A stretch of DNA of 64,000 nucleotides, taken from NCBI RefSeq assembly GCF_014193255.1, contig NZ_JACHZB010000003.1, positions 558,001 through 622,000 of the forward strand, given 5' to 3'. The position numbers and the translations under genes were made by a program. This DNA is from Rhizobium sp. BK196. GTDB lineage: Bacteria > Pseudomonadota > Alphaproteobacteria > Rhizobiales > Rhizobiaceae. Of the stretch, positions 26,824 to 35,416 are shown in pieces. Under the pieces are notes generated by a model that saw only the letters and a list, made by a program, of their open reading frames with translations, did no database searches and had not been told where the DNA came from. How positions within the stretch are numbered: position 1 is the first letter of the stretch; each line of letters begins with the position of its first letter.

Positions 26824-27798
26824 TCAACTCGGCGTCAGGCCCGTCAGCCTTTCGCTCATCTGCCAGAGGCGTTCGGCAAGTTCCGGATCGGTCGCCCAAG
26901 GGCGCACGCCGAGCAGCTCCTGGGAATCGGCGGGTACAGCCTTTGCGATGTCGCAGTTCTCGCAATAAACGCCGCCCATGCCTTCCAATTCATCGCTGAC
27001 GGCGCACCAGACGGTAGTTGCTGCGCCCTGGGCAATGGTTTTCTTGTTATTTTCGGGGTCGATGACCGGATTACCGCCCGCATCTACATAGCCGCTCGCC
27101 TGCAGATATTCGCGCGACTGGTGGCGGACGAGATCGGTCGTGACGATGCCGCCCGGATGCAGTGAGAAAGCGCGTACGCCCTCCCTTGCACCCAAAGCAT
27201 CCAGCGAGACGGCAAAAAGTGCGTTGGCCGTCTTCGACTGGCCGTAGGCGATATAAGGCTGATATTCGCGGTTCTCAAACATCGGATCTTCGAAATCGAC
27301 GCCGGAGCGGACATGGCCGCGCGAGGAAACGGCAACGACACGCGCGCCCTCCGCCTTCGCCAGCGCCGGCCAGAGGCGGGCGGCGAGCTGGAAGTGGCCG
27401 AGGTGATTGGTGGAGAACTGCGATTCATAGCCGCGGCTGTCGCGCGTCAGCGGGTTGGCCATGACGGCAGCGTTATTGATGAGGAAATGCAGCGGCTCAC
27501 CGTCATCGAGGAAGCGATCGGCGAAATCGTCGATGGAGTCGGGATCCATCAGATCCATGTAATCGAGCTTCAGGCCGGGGACGATTTCGCCGGCGGCTCT
27601 GGCCTTTTCGATATTGCGGGCGGGCACGATGACCTTGGCGCCGGCGGCCGCCAGCACGCGAGCGGTCTCAAGGCCGAGACCCGCATAGCCGCCGGTGACG
27701 ATCGCCACCTTGCCCGTGAGATCATGGCCGGCAGCCACCTCTTCGGCCGTAGACGCCGCGCCGAAACCGGAGCCGATAGGAGCTTGTGGAGTGGACAT
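26824..27798 (-). CDS. Short-chain dehydrogenase/reductase, paralogue B
   Basis: ATG 27798 (MSTPQAPIGSGFG) follows AAGGAAC. The 324-residue protein has TGGYAGLGLE, NNAA and the catalytic YGQSK, and ends with a CENCDIA motif close to CADCDVS in paralogue A. The two SDRs share the start, length and divergent AraC partner, so the whole pair is duplicated. Substrate unknown; the group includes retinol/WW-type oxidoreductases. A perfect inverted repeat spans its Shine-Dalgarno. Confidence 0.9.
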   Translation of the reverse strand: MSTPQAPIGSGFGAASTAEEVAAGHDLTGKVAIVTGGYAGLGLETARVLAAAGAKVIVPARNIEKARAAGEIVPGLKLDYMDLMDPDSIDDFADRFLDDGEPLHFLINNAAVMANPLTRDSRGYESQFSTNHLGHFQLAARLWPALAKAEGARVVAVSSRGHVRSGVDFEDPMFENREYQPYIAYGQSKTANALFAVSLDALGAREGVRAFSLHPGGIVTTDLVRHQSREYLQASGYVDAGGNPVIDPENNKKTIAQGAATTVWCAVSDELEGMGGVYCENCDIAKAVPADSQELLGVRPWATDPELAERLWQMSERLTGLTPS

Positions 27799-27800
27799 CG

Positions 27801-27827
27801 AATGTTCCTTTCTGGTCGGGGAACATT
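27801..27827 (-). promoter_or_regulatory. Perfect inverted repeat covering the SDR Shine-Dalgarno
   Basis: In gene orientation AATGTTCC (27827-27820), an 11-base loop and GGAACATT (27808-27801) lie two bases before the ATG. The 3' arm contains the Shine-Dalgarno AAGGAAC. Such an 8-bp stem would sequester it in RNA; as DNA it could be an operator. Its counterpart in the paralogous gene is at 4973-4998. Confidence 0.5.
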
Positions 27828-27890
27828 TATCTCCGGCCTGCGGGATTTTGAATGCTTGTAAATCCCAATTTCTTGCGCCATCGTACAAGA

Positions 27891-28916
27891 ATGATCAGCG
27901 ACCCCCTCTCCGAAATGCTCAGTCTGCTCGATGCCCGCTGTCTGATTGCCGGCGGGCTGATTGCCGGTGGCGCCTGGGCACTTGCCTTTCCGCAGCCGAA
28001 CCGCATCAAGATCAGCGCCGTCGCGAAAGGCCGCTGCTGGCTGGCGCTCGATAACGGCAGCGCACCGATCCTGCTCGAAGCCGGCGACGTCGTCCTGCTC
28101 AACGGCAAGCATTCCTTCGTGCTGACAACCGATCTTGCGGTGAAGCCGGCCGATGCCGTCACGGCTTTCAAGGAGAGGAAGGTCAACGGTATGGCGCGAT
28201 ACGGCCTGGGCGAAGATTTCCTCTATATCGGAGGGCATATTGCGCTTGGAACGACCGGTACGGCGCTGTTGCTCGACGTGCTGCCGCCGGTCATCCATGT
28301 GCGGGCGACCCTTGCCGAGGCTGGTGTGCTGCGCTGGCTGCTGGATCAGTTGGTGCGGGAAATGGCCGCCGGCAAGCCGGGCGCGTTGCTTGCCTCGGCC
28401 CAGCTTTCGCAGCTCATCTTCGTGCAGGTGCTGCGCGCCCATATCATGACGTCGGAACCGCTGACGGTCGGCTGGCTGCGTGCCTTCGGCGACGAAAAGA
28501 TCGCGCCGGCGCTGCGACTGATGCATTCGGAGCCGGCACATGACTGGCAACTTGGAGAGCTCGCGAAAGCGGCCGGCATGTCGCGCACCAGCTTCGCGCT
28601 GCGCTTCAAGACGGTCGCGGGCGTCGCCCCACTCACCTATCTCACGGCCTGGCGCATGCGGCTCGCCGAACGGGCGCTGCGGGAGGGCTCGATACCGGTT
28701 TCTGCACTGGCGCTTTCACTCGGCTACACCTCCGAAAGCGCCTTCAGCAATGCGTTCAAGCGCGTGACCGGCATCGCGCCGAAGCGCTACCGGACGTCGG
28801 CAGCCATGAATGCCGGGCCGATCGAAGAGGTGGTCGATGTCGAAGGACGGGTGCCGGTGGACTACCGGCTCCTGCGGCTGGCGAACCGGCCGTCAAGCGT
28901 GACACGGCAAGCTTAA
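27891..28916 (+). CDS. AraC family regulator divergent from SDR B
   Basis: A 341-residue regulator parallel to that at 5069. The AraC_binding_2 cupin domain starts MISDPLSEMLSLLDARCL and the DNA-binding domain contains LGELAKAAGMSRTSFALRFK and LALSLGYTSESAFSNAFKR with KRYR after it. It carries about 35 extra C-terminal residues absent from its paralogue. ATG 27891 is chosen to match the paralogue's start. It most likely controls the divergent SDR gene 92 bases away. Confidence 0.9.
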   Translation: MISDPLSEMLSLLDARCLIAGGLIAGGAWALAFPQPNRIKISAVAKGRCWLALDNGSAPILLEAGDVVLLNGKHSFVLTTDLAVKPADAVTAFKERKVNGMARYGLGEDFLYIGGHIALGTTGTALLLDVLPPVIHVRATLAEAGVLRWLLDQLVREMAAGKPGALLASAQLSQLIFVQVLRAHIMTSEPLTVGWLRAFGDEKIAPALRLMHSEPAHDWQLGELAKAAGMSRTSFALRFKTVAGVAPLTYLTAWRMRLAERALREGSIPVSALALSLGYTSESAFSNAFKRVTGIAPKRYRTSAAMNAGPIEEVVDVEGRVPVDYRLLRLANRPSSVTRQA

Positions 28917-29006
28917 AGACGGTCGGCAGCATGCCGGACTGGGGCTCATCGTCTGCAATTCGACGGCAACGGAAAGCAGAGACGACCTGTTTTCCTCAGG
29001 GCGCGG

Positions 29007-29960
29007 TCAGAGCGCGCCGATTTCCTTGAGTTTCTTCAACACGGCTTCGCTCGGTTCACCGTTTTCCGGAAGATTATAGTGCTTCTGGAAGTGCCGGATA
29101 GCAGCGCGGGTCTGTTCCCCGGCGACACCGTCGACGCCGACATTGGCGTAGGCCATGTTGACCAGGCCCTTCTGGATCTTCAGCACCAGATCGACATTGG
29201 AGATGCCTGACAGCGGTACCTGTTTCGGCCCTGATGGAGCCGTCTTGACGGTCTTTTCGGCGCTGCGGATGGCAGCTGCAACCGGGTCTTCCTCCGTCGC
29301 CTTCGACGTCACATCCTCCCGCGGCTTCTCGACAGGAACGGTCGAAGGGCCGGCGGCATCGGTTTTGAGCGCTGCGAGCACATCGGGCGTCGCTTCGCCG
29401 TTTTGTGCCATGCCGACAGTTTCCTCGAAGAAGAGGATTGCCGCACTGGTACGCGGTCCGATAACGCCGTCTGCATTGCCGTTATAAAGACCGCGGCGGA
29501 TCAACTCCTTCTGGATATCCATCACGAGCTGGCTCGGCTGTGGGGCGGCCACGGCAGGCGGCGGCGTGGTTTGCGTCGTTGCAGTGGAGTCGTCCGGCCG
29601 CTCGATGCGGAACGTGGTGACATTGCCCTGCAGCTCGGCCTGCGGATGGAAGCCGATGGCGTTCGGCGCACCCGGATCGCGCGTTCGGAAGATCGGATGG
29701 GGATGCGCGCCCGGCTGATACCAGAGCGCATTGGCGGCGACGAAGGAGAAGATGACGACGAAGGCAATCGTACCTCCGGCAACAGAGGGATTGCGGCCGA
29801 TGACACCGCCAAGCGCACCGGCGCCCTGAAGACCCAGGCCGCCGAGCGCGGCCGCGCCTTGCAGGCCGACGCCGCCGAGCGCCGCCGCACCGGTCATCAA
29901 AAGGCCCGGCTGCTGCCGCCCCTTCCTGCCCTTAGGCGATTTTCGCTTGCGCGCGGCCAT
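29007..29960 (-). CDS. Peptidoglycan-binding membrane protein with two PG-binding domains
   Basis: The 317-residue protein starts with a basic stretch (MAARKRKSPKGRKGRQQ) and a Gly/Leu repeat (ALGGVGLQGA, ALGGLGLQGA, ALGGVIG; about 25-53). One membrane helix follows (GGTIAFVVIFSFVAANALW, about 62-80), then two three-helix peptidoglycan-binding domains (about 145-200 and 255-315, each with DGV-G--T-AAI). The topology is cytoplasmic N-terminus, periplasmic C-terminus. Its start lies 29 bases inside the histidine kinase gene, so the two are coupled. A cell-wall-sensing role beside the kinase is inference. Confidence 0.85.
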   Translation of the reverse strand: MAARKRKSPKGRKGRQQPGLLMTGAAALGGVGLQGAAALGGLGLQGAGALGGVIGRNPSVAGGTIAFVVIFSFVAANALWYQPGAHPHPIFRTRDPGAPNAIGFHPQAELQGNVTTFRIERPDDSTATTQTTPPPAVAAPQPSQLVMDIQKELIRRGLYNGNADGVIGPRTSAAILFFEETVGMAQNGEATPDVLAALKTDAAGPSTVPVEKPREDVTSKATEEDPVAAAIRSAEKTVKTAPSGPKQVPLSGISNVDLVLKIQKGLVNMAYANVGVDGVAGEQTRAAIRHFQKHYNLPENGEPSEAVLKKLKEIGAL

Positions 29961-31470
29961 CGAAAAGCCCCTCTTCCAGTTCTGCGGTACCCACCGCGCC
30001 CTTCAGCCGCGGCGGGAATTCGACCGTTTCCGCCTGGCCGACATCTTCAACAGCCGATGCTCCGGAACCATCCGCCGCGATCTCGATGGTGATGATCGTG
30101 CCCTCGCCCGGCTGGCTGGCGATGGCGAAATGGCCACCATGCAGGGCGACGAGGCCTTTGACCAGCGAGAGGCCAAGACCCGTGCCCTCGAATCGGCGGG
30201 TATAATCATTCTGGATCTGGACGAAAGGTTGGCCGAGTGTGGCGAGCCTGTCGGCGGGAATGCCGATGCCGGTATCGCTGACCGTCAGCTTGAGAATACC
30301 GTCGCGCATGGCCGCATCGACGGTCACCACGCCGCCGGCTTCGGTGAATTTCACGGCATTGCCGACGAGATTGATGAGAACCTGCTGCAGCGCGCGCTGG
30401 TCGGCCACGACCTCTCCGATACCGCGCTGGACACGGCTCGTGAGCGTGACGCCTTTGCTCTTGGCCTGCAGGGCCAGCATCGATTCGCAGGAGCGGATCG
30501 ATGCGCCGATATCGAAAGGCTCGAGCATCAGTTCGTAGCGGCCGGCCTCGATCTTGCTCATGTCCAGCATCGTGTTGACGACGGAGAGCAGGTGCGCGCC
30601 GGACTCACGGATGAGGCCGACATATTCACGCTGACGCTCGTTTTCGAACTTGCCGAAATATTCGCCGATGAGGATATCAGAAAAGCCGAGAATGGCGTTC
30701 AGCGGCGTGCGCAGTTCGTGGCTGACGGCAGCAAGAAAACGGGATTTGGCATCGTTTGCCGATTCCGCATCGGCCGCGCGGGTCTGCGCCTCGGCGCGAA
30801 GCCGCTGTTCTACCGACACGTCATGCAACTGGGCGATGACGGCCGAAAGCACGCCGTCGACATCGCGCCGCGCGGTCATATCCATGCGCAGGTAAGCGAA
30901 CTGCCTGTTATTACGCGAGACCGAGGGTCGCTCCAATCTCAGATCGACGATTGCCTTTTCCTCGCCCTGGCGCAGCGCATCGAGCGCCTGCAGGAAAAGG
31001 ATGCGATCGGAAACATGCACCTGCTCGAAGAAGCCACGGCCCTTCAGGTCGCGCATCCAGGCGAGATAATCGCGCTTGTCGCGGCCGCCCGTCATCGTCA
31101 CGCTGCCGTGCGGGTCGAGGAAGAGCACCAGGCCCGGGCTCATCTCAAGAAAGAGATCGTCGGCACTGGCTGCCGTCGTGTGCTGCGGGATAGCCTGGCG
31201 GGCCAGCGCGATGCTGCCGACGGCGGAAAAGAGAAAGGCGGCGCAGACGGTGGCGACGCCGGCCGGCAGCGCAACGGCGGGGCTGGTGACGATGGAGAGG
31301 CCGACAGGAGCGGCGATGAGAGCGGCAGAGGACAGGAAGACGAGGCGGCGCAGAATGGCGAGTTCGCTCCCGCGCACGGCTTCGCCGCCGTTCGTCCGGG
31401 AGAGCCAGCCTGCCGCTGCCCGGTCTACGAGGGCTGTCGCCCGGCCGCCAATGTCACTCAATACACGCAC
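29932..31470 (-). CDS. Membrane sensor histidine kinase
   Basis: The 512-residue kinase has two N-terminal membrane helices (about 42-90), a PAS-like region (about 105-220), then a HisKA domain with the phosphorylated His251 in VSHELRTPLNAILGFSDIL. The HATPase domain follows, with NLVGNAVKFTEAGG (N box), VSDTGIGIP and EGTGLGLSLVKGL. The shape and location suggest a DivJ/PleC-type cell-cycle kinase, but this rests on general resemblance and not on a distinctive motif. No response regulator is adjacent. It ends within the start of the peptidoglycan-binding gene. Confidence 0.9.
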   Translation of the reverse strand: MRVLSDIGGRATALVDRAAAGWLSRTNGGEAVRGSELAILRRLVFLSSAALIAAPVGLSIVTSPAVALPAGVATVCAAFLFSAVGSIALARQAIPQHTTAASADDLFLEMSPGLVLFLDPHGSVTMTGGRDKRDYLAWMRDLKGRGFFEQVHVSDRILFLQALDALRQGEEKAIVDLRLERPSVSRNNRQFAYLRMDMTARRDVDGVLSAVIAQLHDVSVEQRLRAEAQTRAADAESANDAKSRFLAAVSHELRTPLNAILGFSDILIGEYFGKFENERQREYVGLIRESGAHLLSVVNTMLDMSKIEAGRYELMLEPFDIGASIRSCESMLALQAKSKGVTLTSRVQRGIGEVVADQRALQQVLINLVGNAVKFTEAGGVVTVDAAMRDGILKLTVSDTGIGIPADRLATLGQPFVQIQNDYTRRFEGTGLGLSLVKGLVALHGGHFAIASQPGEGTIITIEIAADGSGASAVEDVGQAETVEFPPRLKGAVGTAELEEGLFDGRAQAKIA

Positions 31471-31908
31471 GCAATACCTGCCCGAAAAGGCCTTTCGTTG
31501 ACCTGGACAATAGGCCCCGGCGGCTTAAGGAAAGGATAAGGCAAAGTCGCCTTCCACAGCGCAAAAACGCCAAAAGTCCCGTTTTGGGCCATCTGTGCTG
31601 CTCTTTGAATTTCGTGGTTAATAGCAGGTAAGCGACGGATTTTCCTCATATTTCGGCATTGCGTTAACTCTTGTGGCAGAGCGGCGGGCCAAAAGCCCAG
31701 CAATTGCAGGCGGCGGCTGCCACCATGCTTAACGACATCAGGTAGAATTTGACTGAAATGTTCCGAAAATACCGATCATTACAATTTGAGACAAATTTGC
31801 CGCAAATGCCGGTGAGTTTCGAAAAGCGGCATTCGCAACTTATCGGTAGGGTGCAGACATACCGGACAACCGGCCCGATTCGGCGACAAGACCGGACGGG
31901 AAAACAGG
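31471..31908. other. Intergenic region, kinase/DUF5330 promoters
   Basis: 438 bases between divergent genes. It contains several TTAA(C) half-sites, for example near 31619, 31662 and 31728, but none paired as TTAA-N7-TTAA, so I do not call a CtrA box. The right half is A/T-rich (around 31745-31800). No ORF with a credible ribosome-binding site was found. Confidence 0.4.
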
Positions 31909-32439
31909 ATGGGCAAGACAATGTGGTTTCTGATCAAAGGATCATTCTGGTTTGGCCTCGTGCTCGTCGCTCTCTCCGTTTTCAGCTCGGAGAGTTCCGA
32001 CAATGGCGGCCACCCGCAATTGCAGCTTTCAGACGCCTTTACGGCGGCAAGCGGCGCCTATGACTATATGACCGGCATGTGCTCCGAAAAGCCCGAGGTC
32101 TGCACCAAAGGCGGGGAGACGCTGACGGCTCTCGGCTATCGGGCTCGCGAAGGCGCCCGTGTCGCCTATGAACTGCTCGACAGCCAGTTCAGGGATGACA
32201 GCACCAAAGTGGCTTCCGCAAAGACGGCGGTGCAGCCTGTGGGGCTCGCCGCGCCTTCCCTGCCGGAAGCGGTCACCAATACGATGCGCGAGGCAGAGAC
32301 TGCACTGAACCAGCCGATGCCGCACCTGCCGCAGCCCTACCGCGCGCCTGTCGATGACGACGCCTCGGCCGAACAGGTCGTAACTGGTACCATTCCGGCC
32401 GGGTCGATCCCGCTGCCGACGCCGAAACCGGCAATCTGA
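31909..32439 (+). CDS. DUF5330 exported protein
   Basis: A 176-residue protein with an N-terminal hydrophobic segment (MWFLIKGSFWFGLVLVALSVF), which may be a signal anchor. The DUF5330 core follows: AFTAASGAYDYMTGMCSEKPEVCTKGGETLTALGYRA with two conserved Cys, then a Pro-rich tail ending PLPTPKPAI. The family is confined to Rhizobiales and is uncharacterised. GGATG context and a second ATG at 31921 leave the start slightly uncertain. A strong terminator lies 110 bases after the stop. Confidence 0.82.
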   Translation: MGKTMWFLIKGSFWFGLVLVALSVFSSESSDNGGHPQLQLSDAFTAASGAYDYMTGMCSEKPEVCTKGGETLTALGYRAREGARVAYELLDSQFRDDSTKVASAKTAVQPVGLAAPSLPEAVTNTMREAETALNQPMPHLPQPYRAPVDDDASAEQVVTGTIPAGSIPLPTPKPAI

Positions 32440-32548
32440 CGAATTTCGCGGGCACCTTGCCCGTGCCCAAGCTTGCATCGGCGGTCCGCATGACGCGGAA
32501 ATGCCCCATGCCTGACGTGCCTGCCCTGTTTATTTCAGCACTTTGCTG

Positions 32549-32586
32549 CGCCGTGAGGATGCTCATCCCTCACGGCGTTTCTTTTT
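32549..32586 (+). terminator. Rho-independent terminator
   Basis: CGCCGTGAGG (32549-32558), a 9-base loop and CCTCACGGCG (32568-32577) form a perfect 10-bp stem followed by TTTCTTTTT. It ends the DUF5330 transcript before sufE. Confidence 0.88.
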
Positions 32587-32649
32587 GACGGGTTCAAATC
32601 TGCGGTCATTTCACCTATATCATCCGGTAACAGTGAAAGGCCTGACAGC

Positions 32650-33072
32650 ATGGCGACCCTCGACCAGATCATCGACGACTTCTCCTTCCTGGACGATTGG
32701 GAAGACCGCTACCGATACGTCATCGAACTCGGCAAGGCGCTGCCTGATTTGGCAGACGAGAAGAAGACTTCCCAGAACAAGGTGATGGGCTGCGCCAGCC
32801 AGGTGTGGCTGGTAACGCATACGTCAGGCGATCCCGACGATCCGGTCATGACATTCGAAGGCGATTCCGATGCGCATATCGTGCGTGGCCTGGTCGCCAT
32901 CGTGCTTGCCACCTATTCCGGCAAGACGGCGTTGGAAATCGCTTCGCTGGATGCCTTCGAGATCTTTTCCAGGATCGGGCTCACCGAAAACCTCTCCTCG
33001 CAGCGCTCCAACGGGCTGCGTTCGATGGTGAACCGCATCCGCGAGGAAGCACGTGTCCACGCTGCAGCCTGA
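32650..33072 (+). CDS. sufE: SufE, cysteine desulfuration protein
   Basis: A 140-residue SufE. The sulfur-accepting Cys48 is in VMGCASQVWL, framed by the family stretches FLDDWEDRYRYVIELG (about 13-28) and VRGLVAIVLATYSGKT. It takes persulfide sulfur from the SufS desulfurase and hands it to the SufBCD scaffold for iron-sulfur cluster assembly in the cytoplasm. It is away from other suf genes here, as is often the case for an additional sufE in rhizobia. It ends in RSNGLRSMVNRIREEA, a normal family C-terminus. Confidence 0.93.
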   Translation: MATLDQIIDDFSFLDDWEDRYRYVIELGKALPDLADEKKTSQNKVMGCASQVWLVTHTSGDPDDPVMTFEGDSDAHIVRGLVAIVLATYSGKTALEIASLDAFEIFSRIGLTENLSSQRSNGLRSMVNRIREEARVHAAA

Positions 33073-33117
33073 AAGGCGTGAGCGGCATATTCCAGAGCTG
33101 CAATGACATTCGGCCGA

Positions 33118-33143
33118 GCGCCCGGAGGACATCCGCCGGGCGC
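33118..33143. terminator. Hairpin between sufE and YciI gene
   Basis: GCGCCCGG (33118-33125) and CCGGGCGC (33136-33143) form a perfect 8-bp stem with a 10-base loop between the convergent genes. No T-tract. Confidence 0.45.
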
Positions 33144-33163
33144 CGAAGGATGATATTCCTGAA

Positions 33164-33589
33164 TTATTTGCCGTCGGCCATCTTTTCGCGCAGGCGTTCT
33201 TCCTGTTCGGCAAGCTCCGGCGTGAAAGCCTCACCGAAATCGGCAGCTTCGAAGACCTGGCGGATCTCGATCTCGCTTGGGCCAGGCATCGGATTGGGGC
33301 AGCGCCTGACCCATTCCAGCGCCTCATCCATATCCTTGACCTGCCACAGCCAGTAGCCGGCGATGAGTTCCTTGGTTTCGGCGAAGGGGCCGTCGATGAC
33401 GAGCCGCCTAGGGCCATCAAAGGCGACGCGCTTTCCCTTGGAAGACGGATGCAGGCCCTCGCCCGCCAGCATGATGCCGGCATTGACGAGATCCTCGTTA
33501 TACTTGCCCATGGCCTCCAGAAGCTCGGTCGAGGGCATGACGCCCGCTTCACTGTCTGCAGTCGCCTTGACGATAACCATTACACGCAT
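33164..33589 (-). CDS. YciI-like (DGPF domain) protein
   Basis: A 141-residue dimeric alpha+beta-barrel protein of the YCII/DGPF family. It starts MRVMVIVKATADSE and shows the defining RLVIDGPFAETKELIAGYW motif. Relatives occur alone or fused to ECF sigma factors, and no general activity is known. Often such genes sit beside a sigma factor; here none is present. ATG 33589 is preceded by AGGAGAAGAGAC. Confidence 0.85.
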   Translation of the reverse strand: MRVMVIVKATADSEAGVMPSTELLEAMGKYNEDLVNAGIMLAGEGLHPSSKGKRVAFDGPRRLVIDGPFAETKELIAGYWLWQVKDMDEALEWVRRCPNPMPGPSEIEIRQVFEAADFGEAFTPELAEQEERLREKMADGK

Positions 33590-33840
33590 GTCTCTTCTCC
33601 TCTTATCAGCGGCGGCATGAGCGCCTGCCTGTCTTGAGATCTTCGTTTTATTCGAACACGAAGATGCTCGATCTTTTTGCTTTCACGCAATTCCGGACGC
33701 AAACTGCTACGCACTTTTGCTGGAATTGCTTTAGAGACGGATGAGCAATCGCCGGGCCGACATTTTTTGCCGCACTTTTTGAACATAGCTGACAGAGGTT
33801 GGAAGTCATTCGAAGAGGCAACGCCACTTTGAGGACGAAT

Positions 33841-33871
33841 AAAAAAAGCCGGGTCCCAGGCCCGGCTTTTT
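33841..33871 (-). terminator. Rho-independent terminator of mucR
   Basis: AAAAAGCCGGG (33843-33853) and CCCGGCTTTTT (33861-33871) pair perfectly over a 7-base loop; read on the minus strand a T-run follows. It lies 23 bases beyond the mucR stop and is the clearest terminator in the window. Confidence 0.92.
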
Positions 33872-33893
33872 GTTATCCAGCGGCGCTTGAAGC

Positions 33894-34325
33894 TCAGCCG
33901 CGACCGCGCTTGCGACGCTGCCCCAGGCCCATTTCCTTTGCGAGGCGCGATCGCGCTTCGGCGTAGGCCGGGGCCACCATCGGGTAGTCGGCAGGCAGGT
34001 CCCACTTCTCGCGATATTCTTCCGGCGCGAGATTGTGATGCGTCATCAGGTGGCGCTTCAAGGACTTGAAGTTACCGCCGCATTCCAGGCACGTAATCTG
34101 CTCGTCCTGTACGGACTTGCGGACAGAGACTGCGGGCTTCTGCTTTTCGACGACCGCTGCCACCGGCTGCGGTACGGATGTGTTGCTCAATGCCGAGTGT
34201 ACGTCGGAAATCAGATTGGCCAGATCACTGACCGGGACAACGTGGTTGCTGACATAGGCCGCGACGATATCGGCCGTCAGTTCCACAAGCAGCTCCGGCG
34301 CATTGCCGGTCGCCATATCCGTCAT
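33894..34325 (-). CDS. mucR: MucR/Ros family zinc-finger transcriptional regulator
   Basis: The 143-residue protein carries the Ros/MucR zinc finger Cys79-x2-Cys82-x9-His92-x3-His96 ([19 protein letters not shown] region), then the family's [23 protein letters not shown] and a basic tail. The N-terminal [12 protein letters not shown] is the oligomerisation part. MucR/RosR regulates exopolysaccharide, motility and nodulation genes and binds A/T-rich DNA, silencing many genes including its own. ATG 34325 follows AGGAGAAAG; a longer frame has no support. The long upstream region is rich in A/T, consistent with autoregulation. Confidence 0.92.
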   Translation of the reverse strand: MTDMATGNAPELLVELTADIVAAYVSNHVVPVSDLANLISDVHSALSNTSVPQPVAAVVEKQKPAVSVRKSVQDEQITCLECGGNFKSLKRHLMTHHNLAPEEYREKWDLPADYPMVAPAYAEARSRLAKEMGLGQRRKRGRG

Positions 34326-34763
34326 ATTCTTTCTCCTGTTAGCATGCTCAAACGGTCCTTCTCTCAAGAGACAAAGAACCCTCGTCGTAGAGCAAAACAG
34401 CAAAAGAGCAGGTGGCAGCCTTTTGTTTCGAAAAACCGGAAATCCACCCCTAGATTCCGAAGACCGTATTCTGCACCAATACTGCCTGAAGGTGGGTTAC
34501 TACGTATTCTTCCAGGCCGTTACCCAGTTAGACATTGGCAATCAAGGCAAAGGGACTTAGAAGCAGTACGATTCTAATTCACAATCAGAACTCTACTTGA
34601 TTTTTCAAATAGCATCGTTTTCGCAAAAGGCCAATTATTAATTGTGATTTTCCTAGAAAAAAAATCCCTCACAAAGAATTGGTCAGCAGTTCAGCAAGCT
34701 TTACTCGTGCTTCCGGTGCATAAGTTTGGGTAAAATTGCTTAAAATTCTGAGTAGGCTCGTCC
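34326..34763. promoter_or_regulatory. Long A/T-rich region upstream of mucR
   Basis: 438 bases lie between the mucR start and the end of mnhG. From about 34556 to 34740 the sequence is markedly A/T-rich, with T-runs and a run of eight A near 34660. MucR-type proteins prefer such DNA, so this probably carries the autoregulated mucR promoter. No ORF with a good ribosome-binding site is present. Specific boxes cannot be fixed by eye. Confidence 0.5.
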
Positions 34764-35099
34764 TCAGCGCATTCGCATATCGTCACGTACTGAGATATCG
34801 GCCGGAAAATGCCCGGTTTTATGCGCAGCTTTCGCAAGAAGGTGTGCAGAAACAGGTGCCGTCAGGATGAAAAAGAGGAAACCGGCCAGCGCTCTTGCAA
34901 GCACGGCAAGTTCACCCGAGTAAAGCCCGGCGGCAAGCAGCAACAAGCCGGAACCGACCGTGCCGGCCTTGGAAGCGGCGTGCATGCGCGTGTAGAGATC
35001 CGGCAAGCGCAGGATACCGATCGCTGCCACCAGCGCGAAGAAGGCGCCTGCCAACAGCAGCACGGCGGTGACTATGGCGAGTGCATAGTCCATCATCAT
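34764..35099 (-). CDS. mnhG: Mrp/Pha-type cation/proton antiporter subunit G
   Basis: The last gene of the antiporter operon encodes 111 residues. Its start, ATG 35099, overlaps the stop of the F subunit (ATGA). Three membrane helices are visible ([30 protein letters not shown] with the next turn; [21 protein letters not shown]), with the family signature [17 protein letters not shown]. MnhG/PhaG is one of the small subunits needed to assemble the Mrp complex, which exchanges Na+ or K+ for protons. The end of the operon is about 440 bases upstream of mucR. Confidence 0.92.
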   Translation of the reverse strand: MMMDYALAIVTAVLLLAGAFFALVAAIGILRLPDLYTRMHAASKAGTVGSGLLLLAAGLYSGELAVLARALAGFLFFILTAPVSAHLLAKAAHKTGHFPADISVRDDMRMR

Positions 35100-35416
35100 T
35101 CGCTCCTCCTTTGCGCCCCAGGCCCGGTATCTCCCACCTGTCCGCGCGAGAGCACGAAGCGAGCGAAGGCGACGGTTGCCAGGAAGCCGACGAGACCGAG
35201 CGCAATGGCAATATCGATGTAAAGCGAGAAGCCGGTACGCACCGCGACGACAGCGATGAAGCCGATGGCGATACCCGTCAGCATGTCGAGCGCCAGGATG
35301 CGATCCGGCAGGCTGGGGCCGGCAATGACCCGCCAGACCGTTATCAAGAGCGCTACGCAGAGGATGCCAAGCGCTGCGATTGCGGCAGTGGAAACGATTG
35401 CGGCGGGCGTTATCAT
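35096..35416 (-). CDS. mnhF: Mrp/Pha-type antiporter subunit F
   Basis: A 106-residue subunit with three membrane helices ([45 protein letters not shown]) and the family motif [15 protein letters not shown]. MrpF contributes to the small-subunit core of the complex. Both ends overlap neighbours by four bases (ATGA at mnhE/mnhF and mnhF/mnhG), so translation is coupled along the operon. Confidence 0.92.
   Translation of the reverse strand: MITPAAIVSTAAIAALGILCVALLITVWRVIAGPSLPDRILALDMLTGIAIGFIAVVAVRTGFSLYIDIAIALGLVGFLATVAFARFVLSRGQVGDTGPGAQRRSE

Noticed and set aside
29947..31539. 530-codon open frame antisense to the histidine kinase
   Set aside because: Codon-bias shadow of a well-supported kinase gene; composition is His/Asp/Arg/Gly-rich without domain.
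31471..31908. CtrA-type sites before the histidine kinase
   Set aside because: Several TTAA(C) half-sites exist, but none has the TTAA-N7-TTAA spacing.
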